The notes: a model not told the origin generated them from the letters alone. A stretch of DNA of 64,000 nucleotides from Laguncularia racemosa (GCA_037954665.1 JBBMOL010000193.1:744001-808000), one strand, 5' to 3'. Counted from the stretch's first letter, positions 22,715 to 34,417 are shown. Numbers and translations are program-made.

Positions 22715-24995
22715 TCAGTGTCCGCCACCGACGAGAAAGGTCGTCGCCGCCGCCTCTTCTTGTGGGTTTGGAAGCACAAAAATAGCCATGAGAGCACTAA
22801 ATAGAGCTGCAATTGCACCCATAATGAAGGCCGGGAGGTTGGATCCTCCAAATTGCTTATTGAGTGGTCCACTCACAAGGGACACAATCATCTGTGGGAT
22901 CACAATGGCCAAGTTGAGAACTCCCAACGAAAGCCCTGAAACATATCATATGCAAACACATACTTACATGTTAGTTCATTTAAATTAATAGTTATGTAGT
23001 ACTATAAGAGTATTTATATTCATTATAATTCAATAGTAAATCATATCCGCAACTTATGGTACTTAAGGATTGATAATTTATATTAACTATGTAAAGATTA
23101 TTTGAAATTTGTTGGAAATTCTAAATGATCAATTTACAATATAATGATGTTTATTTGTATCATGATCATATTATTTTTGTATCATAATTGGACTATTTTT
23201 GTATTATGTATGTATCACTTTCGTACTTTTTTTATATAATTGTGTCCTTAGCTACATCATATTTATATTTTGTATTATAGAATCGTATTAGAAGATAAAA
23301 AGATAAATATATGATCATGAGTGAAACAACACACACATATGGATTCAATTAAACAATTCCTATAATGATAAATAAAGAATGTGATACAAATCCGAATCAA
23401 ATCCTTGGTTAGATCTAGGGTTGGGTTTATGATTCTAATACAGTTTGGATATATAAATTCAAATAAAATATTTATGATTTGATTCAATTCAGAATAAGAA
23501 CCAAACAAATTTCTCTAAACGAGGGCGTAAAACAAAATGGAATTGAATTTTTTTTTTTTTCCCCTTTTCCGGGCAATTGGTACCGAACCTACTTTGTGAT
23601 TCAAGTCGATTCGAACATGAACTAAATCAAACCATGCATATCTTTACAATGTACATGAAATATGCCAAAACAAGTAAACTAGCTAGGGTTTAGATGATGG
23701 AAAAGATTACCTTGGCCAGCACCAAGAGAGGATGAGTAAATCGAGGCCAAAGCGAACGGTGTGCTGTAATTGACGGCAAGTGGGATGCCCAGAATGATGA
23801 AGATACCAATAGCACACCACTCAATGGAGGTGGAGGGCTTAACAAGGCCATGAACATGATGCCAAGCATCAGCTGCCTTAGTGATAGGAACTGTCAATAC
23901 TAAACAGATGGCAAGGATGGTGTTAACAAGCCCCCACCACCTCTTGACACCTCCGACCACCTTAGCCAATGGCTCAATCAGCAACGAAGCAACCCCTAAC
24001 ACCACAGAATTAAGCATGAGACCTAAAGCACCCGACCGGACACCAAAGTCGTACAACTTCTTCTCTTCATGAGTACCCTGTGGCTTCCCACCGAACACAT
24101 CCCTACCCGTCCAGTCAGTGTTGTTTATGAGGAACGGAAACCATGCTATCCAGTTCAGTGCGGTCACTCCATACAAAAGCCACATGGTTTTTCCTAGGTT
24201 ACTGAAGGACATCTTCACTTCTTTAAGGAATGATGCGCGTGGTTTCGTCGATTCGACGCCTGCAGCTATCAACTCCTCCTGTTTTGGAAGAGGAACTTCT
24301 TTAACAGTTGCGACAGCGACTGCTGTCACGAGTGAAAGCAAAACGATGTCAATGAGGAAGCATGTCTTGAGGTTTGCACAGTAAGAATCGCAAGCACGAG
24401 TCACTGTAAAAGGAAGGAACTTGTATAGACGGGGGACTGAACCTAGGGCATACCCAGCAACGTTGCCGACAGCCATAAAGAAAGAGAAGAACTGATTAGA
24501 AAGTCTCATCCTACGGTGGCTTCCGCCGGACAAATCCGCCAGGAGAGCCCTGCACGGACCTTGGAGCATGTTGTTGGCAACATCAAGCACCCAGAAACCT
24601 GCCACAAAGACGCCAACCGCACGAGGCTTCACGGCTTTGTCCAACTCGTCACCAGCCAAGTGTCCCAGATCGGCAGCGAAGCCAATGAGAAAAACTGCCA
24701 CGGCGACAAAAACAGCTCCGGAGATGATGAATGGTCGGCGACGACCTAACTTGTTGTGGGTGTGGTCGCTAAAGTAGCCGACGGTGGGCTGTACGAGCAG
24801 ACCCGAGATGGGTCCACAAAGCCATATGAACGTAGACCACTCTTTTGGAACCCCTAGCTGCTGTATGTAAGGGGTCAAGAGAGAGAACTGTAGAGCCCAT
24901 CCAAATTGCACTCCGGCGGCGATAGACGCCACCACTACGCTCTTCCAAATTGGTGTTGGTTTAGCGCCGCCATAGGCTTCACCTTGATCCTCCAT
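22715..24995 (-). CDS. Sucrose/H+ symporter (SUT/SUC family), 2 exons
   Basis: A proton-coupled sucrose carrier of the GPH/major facilitator superfamily, expected in the plasma membrane, where it loads sucrose into phloem or sink cells. Exon 1 is 24995-23711 and exon 2 is 22935-22715 (stop TGA), joined by a GT-AG intron of 775 bp. The join restores the conserved ...GAGQG-LSLGVLNLAIVIPQM... segment, giving 501 residues, normal for the family with 12 membrane spans. Visible motifs: FGWALQFSLLTPYIQQLG in span 1, LGRRRP in the first long loop (residues 83-88), GFWVLDVANN with the conserved Asp at 138, RMRLSNQFFSFFMAVGN with Arg164, and the C-terminal VGGGH. Length and motifs suggest the dicot type I (SUC2/SUT1) group. 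Unusual: residue 51 is Lys where the family normally has His (GVPK instead of GVPH). The intron contains degenerate AT-rich DNA near 23390-23660. A 5' fragment of a second copy lies downstream. Confidence 0.95.
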
Positions 24996-25149
24996 GGTTC
25001 TTTGGTTTTGTCGAATCAGAATCTCCTTTTGAAATAATCAATCGTAATAAAAGAACAGATTTCAGGTAACCAGATTATGATAACAATGGATAGGCTGGTG
25101 ATGAGTCAAAAGCTAAGGTGGTAGGCAATAGATATAGGGATGCTTTCCA

Positions 25150-25685
25150 TTTCAATTTTTTCCATTCGTATCAATTTATTTTATAATATCAATTTAAAAT
25201 TATTTTCTTCTTCAAAATTTCAAGATTATATATAATAATATTAAAAATTAAAAAGTTAATAAAAATTAATATATATATATATATCAATTTTTTTCCATTC
25301 GTATCAATTTATTTTATCATATCAATTCAAGAATATTTTCTTATTCATATATAATAATATTAAAAATAGAAAAGTCAATAAAAATTAATATATATATATA
25401 TATACATATATATCAATTTTTTCCATTCGTATCAATTTATTTTATCATATCAATTCAAGAATATTTTCTTATTCATATATAATAATATTAAAAATAGAAA
25501 AGTCAATAAAAATTAATATATATATATATACATATATATCAATTTTTTCCATTCGCATCAATTTATTTTATAATATCAATTTAAGATTATTTTCTTCTTC
25601 ATATTCTCAAACGTTTGATTATATATAATAATATTAAAAATAGAAAAGTTGATGAAAATCAAATATATATATATATATATATTGA
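25150..25685. repeat. Tandem repeat, about 130 bp x 4, upstream of the sucrose transporter gene
   Basis: Four units, each with the anchor ttccattcgtatcaattta (near 25164, 25301, 25427 and 25548), followed by ttattttatcatatcaat, a tataataatattaaaaat block and a (TA)n tract. Units 2 and 3 are nearly identical; units 1 and 4 are more diverged and longer. The array starts about 155 bp upstream of the start codon, so it sits in the promoter region. Confidence 0.9.
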
Positions 25686-26590
25686 TATAATCCATTTTAG
25701 AATAAATAATTTTTCCGATAATTCTGTATTTTGCTATTTATTTATTTATATGTGTTTCCTTTATATGCTATCTATATGAAATTTTCACCCGATACAGGTT
25801 ATTTTAGGTGATAATACTGTATGTGTTTAAAAAAATGTAATTAATATAGTCAACATACCAGATTCTTTGTCTCTTAAAAAATAAAATAAAATAAAAGATT
25901 GCGATGGATTTGTTTCAAACTTACAACGACATAAAATGGAATATTTATTATTATTTATATATGTTTTATCAACGGATTTTGCATAGAAAAACTAGGGATT
26001 TGTGATGGAATAAAATTTTATCATAAGTAGTATAAAAATTGAAAAATGTAAACGGATAGAATTCATTTTAGAATAAATAATTTTCGCAAATTCTATATTT
26101 TTCTATTTATTTATTTGGTTTCCCCTATAGGTTATCTATTTAAGTTTTTCACCCAATGTAGGTTATTTAAGGTGATAATACTGTATGTGTTTATAAAAAG
26201 AAAATGTAATTAATACACTCAACATTCCTCTTTGTCTCTAAAAGGAAAAGATTTGCCATGAATTTGCGTCAAACTCACAGCGGCTTAAAATGGAGTTGTT
26301 ACCATAATTTATATACATTTTATCAACGCATTTTGCACAGAAAAACTGTGGATTTGCAGCAGAATAAAATTTTATTATAATTAGTATAAAAAAATTGAAA
26401 TATGTAAATGGATAAAATTCATTTTAGAATAAATGATTCTTGCAAATTCTATATTTTGCTATTCATTTAGTTGGTTTCCTCTATATGTTATCTATTTAAA
26501 TTTTCCATCGAATATAGGTTATTTTAGGTGATAATACGGCATGTGTTTATGAAAAAAAATGTAATTAATATACTCAACATACTGGATTCT
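25686..26590. repeat. Tandem repeat, about 360-370 bp x 2.5
   Basis: The block cattttagaataaat recurs at about 25693, 26064 and 26420. Each is followed by a ttttgctatttatt-like block, ggttattt...aggtgataatac and atgtaattaata. The full units also carry ggattttgca..agaaaaac. The third copy is partial. The array directly abuts the 130-bp array. A single fragment of the same unit lies at 21733-21880. Confidence 0.85.
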
Positions 26591-26639
26591 TTACATCCAT
26601 GCCAGCTCTTTCCAAATATGAATTTCCATGTATTATAAC

Positions 26640-26865
26640 TTTTTACTTTTAACATTCTTATAAAGGTTTATCATTAGCTGGATACATAAATGAAAGTAGA
26701 AAAATCGTAGCCCTTTTGGCCACTCATTAATAAAAGACTATTTCGTAATCATTTTATTGATGAGGATGGATGATATAAGGTAAGTTGACTTATCTTTTCT
26801 TTATTACACTAATAATAATCACTTGATATAGCAGGTAATAAAATTTAGGGAAAAAAGAAGAAAAA
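26640..26865 (+). repeat. Left part of duplicated segment, copy A
   Basis: Matches 46500-46735 (copy C) over blocks such as aaaggtttat, gatacataaatga, ctcattaataa, ggtaagttgactt and aaaatttaggg. This segment continues after two insertions, a MITE at 26866-27208 and a gypsy element at 27266-36411. No coding potential was seen. Confidence 0.75.
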
Positions 26866-27208
26866 TTATATATTTAATCCTTAATATTTAGTATCTTTTT
26901 TATTTAAATCTTAAATTTTTTTTTCTATTCTAATACTCAAAGTTTACAAAAATGTGCAATAAAGTTCTTACATTAATGGATGTTAACCTTTCCATTAGAC
27001 AATGATATGTGGCATGCTCTAATTGATCGACATAATTTGCATGGCAAATCAAAAAGTGACATGTATCACTATTAACCAAAAAAAAGTAACGGGTTACTAT
27101 TTTACATGTTTTTATAAATGTTAAGGATTGAAATAGAAAAAAAAAAGTTTATGAATTAAATAGCAAAAGTGTCAAACGTTGAAAACTAAATATATAATTA
27201 TAAAAAAA
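26866..27208. mobile_element. Mutator-like MITE
   Basis: Terminal inverted repeats of about 70-80 bp: the left arm reads attatatatttaatcc and the right arm in reverse reads attatatatttagttttc. After both come ttctatt-type blocks. The paralogous segment at about 46725-46745 lacks this 340-bp insert while both flanks align, which supports an insertion. Exact ends and target duplication are blurred by A-rich DNA. Confidence 0.65.
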
Positions 27209-27260
27209 ACAAATAAAAATTATCCTATCTAATCCTTAGTGAGTATCTTGAGCATCGATT

Positions 27261-27265
27261 AAATC
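27261..27265 (+). repeat. Target site duplication, left copy
   Basis: The 5-bp word aaatc immediately precedes the 5' LTR and recurs right after the 3' LTR at 36412-36416. The paralogous uninterrupted segment near 46775 carries it once (gactaaatcaattag). Confidence 0.9.
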
Positions 27266-29316
27266 TGTAATACCTCAAATTTTTATTTCTTTTAATATAT
27301 ATATTGTCACAAAGAGCTAAGCATAAGGATGGGGATTTTATAAAAATTGAGGGCAATTTAGACATTTCATGAAAGGGAGTATTTAACCCCCGATGACCTA
27401 ATGTTCCTTTTTTTTCACCCCTCATAGTAAAAACAACAAACAAATGGGAGGCTCTCTTAGAACAAACCCCAAGATATTGAAAAGAAAAAAGCGTGACCAA
27501 ATTTCAAATATGAGAAGTAAGGAATCTTATACGAATTTCAATTTCGGTTATGGGAATTGGAACTTATGAATATTGTGTGCGCTTCAGGATTCAAAGTTTT
27601 AAGAAGGGCATAGTGAGGAAGGGACTCAAAGGTTTAAGGATTCAACCCGTAGGAAATCTTGATTTAAGTACGAAAATCCTTATAATTTATTTATAATTAC
27701 ATGTTTTTGAGATTTAAACAAGCCTACAAATAGAGAGGATTGGGTTTAGGAGAAATTGGAATGAAGAATGAGAAACCCGTAGTTATTGCCGAGGGTAACA
27801 TGGTCTCTCAAGACGGTCGTGTTTCGACCGTGTTAAGTTTGAAAGTTACACTGAGAGATATACAGCTCCCCAATACGGTCGTGTTTCATCTATGTTGAAA
27901 CAAAGGTAATACGGCCTCCTAACATAATCGTGTTTTGACCGTGTTGAATTAAGAGAAACACAACTTCCTAATACAATCGTGTTTCAACCGTGTTGAAGCC
28001 AAATTTAGATAGAAAGATACATGACCCTTAACATGGTCGTGCTCTAAACATGTTGAGTAACACAGCCTCCAACATGGTCGTGCTGAATAAGACATAATGT
28101 AATTATATATTTGTTTAACTTCAAATTAAACTAATTTTCACGCAATCGAGATAGTTAGTAAAGCCTTAGAGAAATTTAAATAAATGGGATTAAGAGAATT
28201 AAAAGATGATATTAATCTTAAATTAAGTATTAAGAAGAGCTTATTGATGTGTACATATTTCAATTTAGCTTAAGTCCAAGACCGGAAGTGCTTCGGGTTA
28301 AGATTCAAGGTACGTGTAACTTATGTGTTGTTCTATGCTTGTTTAAGATAGTATTTGTATTGAAATTGATTTAATTGAATGAATTGACCTAAGTATTTAA
28401 GTTGTATACAGTATGTACTTGGCTCGGCTTAAGGGCTTGTAGTGGTAGATCCCTAAAGAGCACTCCAATGATCTTTGTGTGACATTGTCCTTCGCGGAGT
28501 CGTGCTTGAAAATGATTTAGGTTAAATGTTGGTTATGAAGTTTAAGTGAGCATGGGTATGGGGCCCGTAGTGGCAATTCCCATTACTAGGTTTAAGTGTA
28601 CATGGGTGTGGAGCTCGTAGTGACAGTCCCTATCACCAGGATTAAGTGGTTTAAGTGAGCATAAGTGTGAGGCCCATAGTGGCAATTCCCATCACTAGGT
28701 TCAAGGATTAATGGATCATAGGTGTGAGGCCCATAGTAGCACTTCCCATCACCAAATCATGTTCCAGTATGTTAAGAGTGTTAAGGAGGTCATGAGTTCC
28801 CTGTTATTGCTTAAAGACATAAATTGTATTATGAAATGGTTGTCTGTATTTAAGTACTGCATAATGTGTGTGATAATTGTTTATGTTTGTTCATGCATGT
28901 GTGTTTACATTATACGTACTGGGCATTAGCTCACCCTTCGAGAAATATTTTTTTTAGATGCAGATGTTCAAGGAAATGATAACCTAAAAGATAACTTGGG
29001 TTTGGGCAAAATAGAGAAAGAAGAAGATGACGATTACCATTATTATTATGGTGATTAAAATTTGGGAGAATTATGTTATTTAAATGTAATGGATATTATC
29101 TTTTGGAGAATGTTAATTTAGAGTTTATAGACTTTTGCTGTGTCAGATGTTTGATATGGTTTATGAAATTATTTGAAATTTTTTAAATGTATAAATGTTT
29201 TTATATAGGAGTTACAAGTCAAAATGTATTAGAGTTGATTTAGAGCTTTAACGTGTTCTTGTGAGATAAGGACACATGGTGAGTTGTAGCACGACCTAAG
29301 GTTTCAGGGAATTACA
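27266..29316 (+). repeat. 5' LTR of gypsy element 2
   Basis: 2051 bp, from TGTAATACC to GGAATTACA. It contains a cluster of near-palindromic CACGGTCGTG-type words (27800-28092), a splice-donor-like caag|gtacgt at 28310 and a pyrimidine tract with AG at 28957. It also holds several diverged 'gcccgtagtggcaattccc' units at about 28560-28760. The LTR should supply promoter and polyadenylation functions, but no clear TATA box was fixed. Confidence 0.92.
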
Positions 29317-29323
29317 GTTAAGG

Positions 29324-29341
29324 TAGTATCAGAGCTTCAAG
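29324..29341 (+). other. Primer binding site (initiator Met tRNA type)
   Basis: tagtatcagagcttcaag lies seven bases after the 5' LTR and resembles TGGTATCAGAGC, the complement of the 3' end of plant initiator methionine tRNA, with one mismatch in the core. This is where minus-strand DNA synthesis would start. Confidence 0.8.
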
Positions 29342-29767
29342 TTTATGATCTTTAGAGACTTAAGTTTGAATCTATAGAGAATAGGTTAATGATCCTTATG
29401 ATTTAAGTTTTAATCTATAAAGCATAGGTTGTTGATCTTGAAGAGCTTAGGTAATGATCCTTAAGACTAAGTGATGATCAATAGACATAAGTTTTAAACA
29501 ATAGAGTCTAAGATATGATCTTTAAAAGAATTAAGCACTTGATCTATAAGATAGTGAGACATGAAGAGAGTGGATAAAATATGGGACATTTACTTAATTA
29601 TTTAATTATTTTCTTATATTTTTACTTTACTTACATTTTGTTAACTACTAAGTTATATATATGAGTAAACCCATATGTAATGATATATGTGTCTGTACTT
29701 ACACACTATGACATTAACCTTGGCTGATATTAACCTAAGTAGATTCAGTTGCCTCTTCTTAAATAGA

Positions 29768-30890
29768 ATGCCTCTAAGAAGAATCATCGGATCATGAGCC
29801 TAAATGGGTGCTAGACGCTACAACCTTAATGAGGAGGAAGTTCAAAATCCACAACCACAAGGGGAAAGAGGTCAGATGGCTGAAGAAACAGTTCAGTTAC
29901 AGCATATTGTGAACCACCTGGTGGGACTATTGGCACAACAACATTAAGCTCCCAATGTTCTACAGCACAAGAATGCCAATGAATCTATCAGCTTTGATAG
30001 ATTCATAAGAGTAGCTAAAGAATTTAACCTCATAGTGGATGACCCAATCGATGCTAAGGATTGGGTATAGGAAATTGAGAAGACATTTGCTGCCTTCCAG
30101 ATACCAAAAGATAGGAAGGTAAATTATGTTGCATTCATGCTGAAGAGAACTGCAGCAAAATTGTAGGCTTCAGTTCCTAGACTTGTAGGGGAGTACATGA
30201 ACTGGACTGTATTTAAGGAGCTATTTTATCAGAGATACTTCTCCAGCAGCTCCAGGACAGGATGGAGAATGAATATTATAACTATGAATAAGGGAACTGA
30301 ACAATTGAAGAATATGAGGCAAAGCTAAATCACATCATCCAGTTCCTTCTAGAAAATGTACGTAATGATGATAGGTCTCGAGCTAGAAGATTCTTAGGAG
30401 ACTTGGAATTAAACCTACAACTTGCAGTAGGGGCTTTTCAACTAAGTACATATGCTAAAATGGTGGATAAAGCTAAATATCTCAAGCAAAATGAGAAACT
30501 TATTGAAGAGCAAATTAGTTGTAGAGCAACAATAGCTCTAGGAAAAAGACTTGCCTCCAATGGAATAGGGCAAGATAAGAGTAAAAGACATCATATGCTG
30601 CAAAACAGAACACCGAGTGTTGTAGCCCTTCCTATCTAGATCAGATAAGTGCCTTTGGCACTCACTGCAACAAGCCTAAATGTTGAATGTCCCAAATGTT
30701 ATGAGACTCATGAGCTAAGAGAGTATAGATAGCCAAATAAGGTATGTTTCTCTTGTAGGAAGGTTGGGCACATTAGTAACTATTACACTGAGAATTCAGT
30801 CCTCCTAATCTTTTGTCATGTGTGTAACCAGAGGGGACATAAGGCAGTTAACTGTGCTCAGGGACAAATCAGAAATCAGACAGGGCCAGT
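29768..30890 (+). pseudogene. gag remnant with zinc knuckles
   Basis: Starts at an ATG at 29768 (MPLRRIIGS then TGA). It continues as a Retrotrans_gag-type capsid region: ISFDRFIRVAKEFNLIVDD, then DRKVNYVAFMLKRTAA, and an open stretch at 30403-30639. The nucleocapsid part keeps one good CCHC knuckle (CHVCNQRGHKAVNC) near 30815-30856; a second, CFSCRKVGHISNYY, has lost its last Cys. Stops include TAG after DWV near 30068, where Gln is expected. The frame is broken in several places, so no functional Gag is made. Confidence 0.85.
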
Positions 30891-30984
30891 TCAATAGGTA
30901 GCTAGACCTCTAGTGAGAGGATAGAAAGGTAGACTACAAGCGGGAGGTCCTAGACAAAGAGTTCCTACTAAAGTGTTTGCCATT

Positions 30985-33900
30985 CACTAGCAGCAGCACC
31001 AAGATATTCCTGACATAGACAACATTGCAGGTATGCTTCTAGTACACTCCTGCAATACATATATGCCATTCAATACTGGTGCATCTGTATCCTATGTGTT
31101 TGAGAATTTTATATGTGAATGTGCTTTGAATGTTGAACACATGAATGATTGTCTGACTGTTAGTACTCCCTTGGGAGTATGAGGAAGAATAAGTAGAATA
31201 TGTAGAGAAGTGAGAATAGAAATATATAATAGGGTGATGCCAATAGACCTCTTTGTATTAGAGATGATAGAATTTGACATTATTTTAGGCATTAACTGGC
31301 TATCAAAATATCATGCCACCATTGACTGTCACAACATAATGGTGCAATTTAATATACCAAGGGATGGATATTTTGATTACAAGTTAGAAATGTAGAGATC
31401 CACTAGATTGCCTACTTATGAGATGAGAGGAAAAATTGTACTGGCAACTATATCTATTAAGGCCAATGAAGAAGTTAAGATGGAAAGAGTACTAATAGTG
31501 AGGAAATTTCCCAAAGTGTTTCCAGAAGATCTTCTTGGTTTACCCCCAGCTAGGGAAATGAAATTCAACATTGACTTGGTATAGAGCACAATAACTATAT
31601 CAAAATCAGTCTATAGGATGACACCCGTAAAATTGGAAGAATTAAGGAAACAGTTACAGGAGCTACAAGATAAGGGTTTTATAAGACCTAATGTCTCTCC
31701 TTGGGGTGTACCAATCCTATTTGTAAAAAAGAAAGATGGTAGCATGAAACTCTGTATAGATTATAGAGAGTTAAACAAGGTCACAATAAAAAACAAGTAT
31801 CCTCTTCTAAGGATAAATAACCTGTTTGACTAGTTGCAAGGAGGTCGACTGTTCTCCAAAGTAGACTTGAGATTAGGCTATCATTAACTAAGAATTAAAG
31901 AAGAAGACATCTAGAAAACAACATTCAAGACTAGATATGGGCACTACGAGTTTCTGGTAATGCCTTTTGGACTAACGAATGCACTAGCTGCATTCATAGA
32001 TTTAATGAACAAAGCATTTAGGGATTTTCTGGATCAATTTAAAATCGTATTTATAGATGATATCCTGATATACTCTAAAAGCACTGAGGAGCATGAAGAA
32101 CACTTGAGACTAGTATTAATCAAGTTACAAGATGAGAAGTTGTATACCAAAGTTAGTAAATGTGAATTCTAGTTGGAATAAGTAATTTTCTTGAGCTACA
32201 TGGTTAACAAAGATGGGATATTTGTGGACCCAAAAAAGGTGAGAGTAATAGTAAACCGGCACAAACCGAAGACAATTACAGAGGTAAGAAGCTTCCTAGG
32301 TTTAACAGGCTACTATAGGAGATTTGTAGAAGGGTTTTCCAAAATAGCAACTCCTCTCACTAAATTGACAAAGAAGAATGTGAAATCTAAATGGAATGAT
32401 AGATGTGAAGCCAGTTTTCTTATTCTTAAAGAGAAACGTGCATCGGCACCAGTTTTGACTTTACCTAAGAGTGGATAAAAGTTTATAGTGTATAGTGATG
32501 CATCAGTTCAAAAGTTGAGGTGTGTATTGATGCAAGGTGGTCAAGTAATAACTTATGCATCTCAACGATTAAAACCATATGAAAAAAAACTACCCAACTC
32601 ATGACTTAGAATTGGCAATTTTAGTATTAACTTTGAAGCTATGGAGGCATTACTTGAATGGAGAAAGGTGCAAAATTTTCATTAACCACAGAAGCTTGAA
32701 GTACATATTTATGTAGAAAGAGATGAATATGAGATAGAAGAAATGATTGGAGTTAATCAAGGATTACGACCTAGAGATACAATACCATCCAGGAAAAGTC
32801 AATGTGATGGCAAATGCCCTTAGCAAAAAGAAACAAGGTAATGTAGCCACTCTCATCACTTCATAGAAGGAGTTATTAGAAGACATGCGCAAATTAAAGC
32901 TAGAAATTTTAACACAAGAAGTGGAAGAAAAAATGGCTACCTTAAGGATTCAACCAATCATAATGGACAGAATTAAAGTTGGTTAGATGGAAGATAAGGA
33001 TATTCAAGAGATCAAGAGCAGAATAGAACAAGGCAAGGCACCAGAATTCAACTTGGATACAAAGGGGATCTTAAAATACAAAATGAGACTATGTGTGCTA
33101 AAGGATACAAATCTAAAGAGAGAGATAATGAAAGAGGTACATTACTCTGCCTATACGATACACCCTAGAAGTACCAAAATGTATAAGAACTTGAAGAGCT
33201 ATTATTGGTGGAGAAATATGAAAAGAAAAATAGTTGAATATGTAACTAGATGCCTCACCTACTAGCAGATTAGAATAGAACATCAGAGACTAGCTAGAGA
33301 ATTATAGCCTCTTTCAGCATCAAAGTGGAAATGGGAGCATGTGATAATGGACTTTGTTACAGCCCTCCTAAAAACCAAAGAAAAGTATGATGCAATTTAG
33401 GCTATAGTGGACAAATTGACCAAGTCTATTCATTTTATACTTATTAGAGTAGGATACAAGTTGAAGGAATTAGCTCAGATATACATATAGGAGATAATCA
33501 GACTGCATAGAGTGCCAGTGACAATCACTTTTGATAGAGACACGAGATTTGTGAGCAGATTCTGGAACAGCCTACATAAAGCATTGGGCACCAAACTGCA
33601 ATTCACTATAGCATTCTACCCACAAATAGATTGTCAATCTAAAAGGACTATATAAATATTGGAGGATTTACTCAAGGCATGTGCATTAAATTTTGGAGAA
33701 AATTGGAATGAGCATATACCTCGGTAGAGTTTGCGTATAATAACAATTACTAGGCAACCATCCAAATGATACCATATGAAGCTCTTTATGGAAGAAAGTG
33801 TAAATCCCCACTACATTGGGATAAAGTGGGAGAAAGACAAATGATGGGGCTAGAGCTAATACAAGAAACAGTAGACAAAGTGAAACTAATCAAGTAGAGA

Positions 33901-34410
33901 ATTCAGACAGCCTAGTATCGACAAGGAGCTATGTAAACAAGAGAAGATGCCCTTTGGAATTTTAAGTAGGAGATAAGGTATTATAGAGAATTTCTCCAAC
34001 AAAAGGAGTGATCATATTCGTGTTGAGAGGAAAGTTAAACCTAAGGTATATAGGCTCATTTGAGATCTTGGAGAGAATAAGCACAGTGGCTTACAAGTTA
34101 GCTCTTCCACAAAATTCAATTGGAGTACATGATGTATTCCATATATCCATGCTAAGGAAGTATATACCTAACCCATATCAAATAGTGGCTTTGGAACCAC
34201 TGAATGTGCAGTCAAATCTGACGTCTTTGGAAAAGCCAATTAGAATTCTGGACACTAAAGAACGAATACTAAAACAGAAAACAATCTTCTATGTTAAAGT
34301 GCAATGGATTAACCAAATAAAAAGAAAAGTGACATGGGAACTGGAAGTAGAAATGAAAAAGAAGTATCTAGAACTCTTTAAAAATCAAGTACTTTCAAGA
34401 ACAAAAGTTT
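30985..34410 (+). pseudogene. pol remnant: protease, RT, RNase H, integrase, chromodomain-like tail
   Basis: The protease block (near 31070-31340) has NTGAS instead of DTGAS, so the catalytic Asp is lost. RT runs about 31618-32172; its core FIDDILIYSK is intact but the flanking frame has stops at FD*LQ, YH*LR, DI*KT and CEF*LE. RNase H is near 32480-32830 with a frameshift. Integrase keeps the first His motif (VHYSAYTIHPRSTKMY) but the CxxC partner reads CLTY followed by TAG. The C-terminal open part 34008-34496 carries the GVHDVFHISMLRKYIPNP block and a chromodomain-like ending (KRKVTWELEVEMKKKYLELF). Most stops look like single transitions at Gln or Trp codons. Confidence 0.92.
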
Positions 34411-34417
34411 TTATACA

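Noticed and set aside
22689..22988. Plus-strand open frame of 99 codons opposite the last exon of the sucrose transporter
   Set aside because: It is antisense to exon 2; the minus strand carries the conserved transporter sequence with correct splice sites.
27225..27500. Minus-strand frame (91 codons) overlapping the start of the 5' LTR, with a similar one at 34483-34665
   Set aside because: Both are the same LTR sequence read on the reverse strand; similarity reflects the repeat and not a conserved gene.
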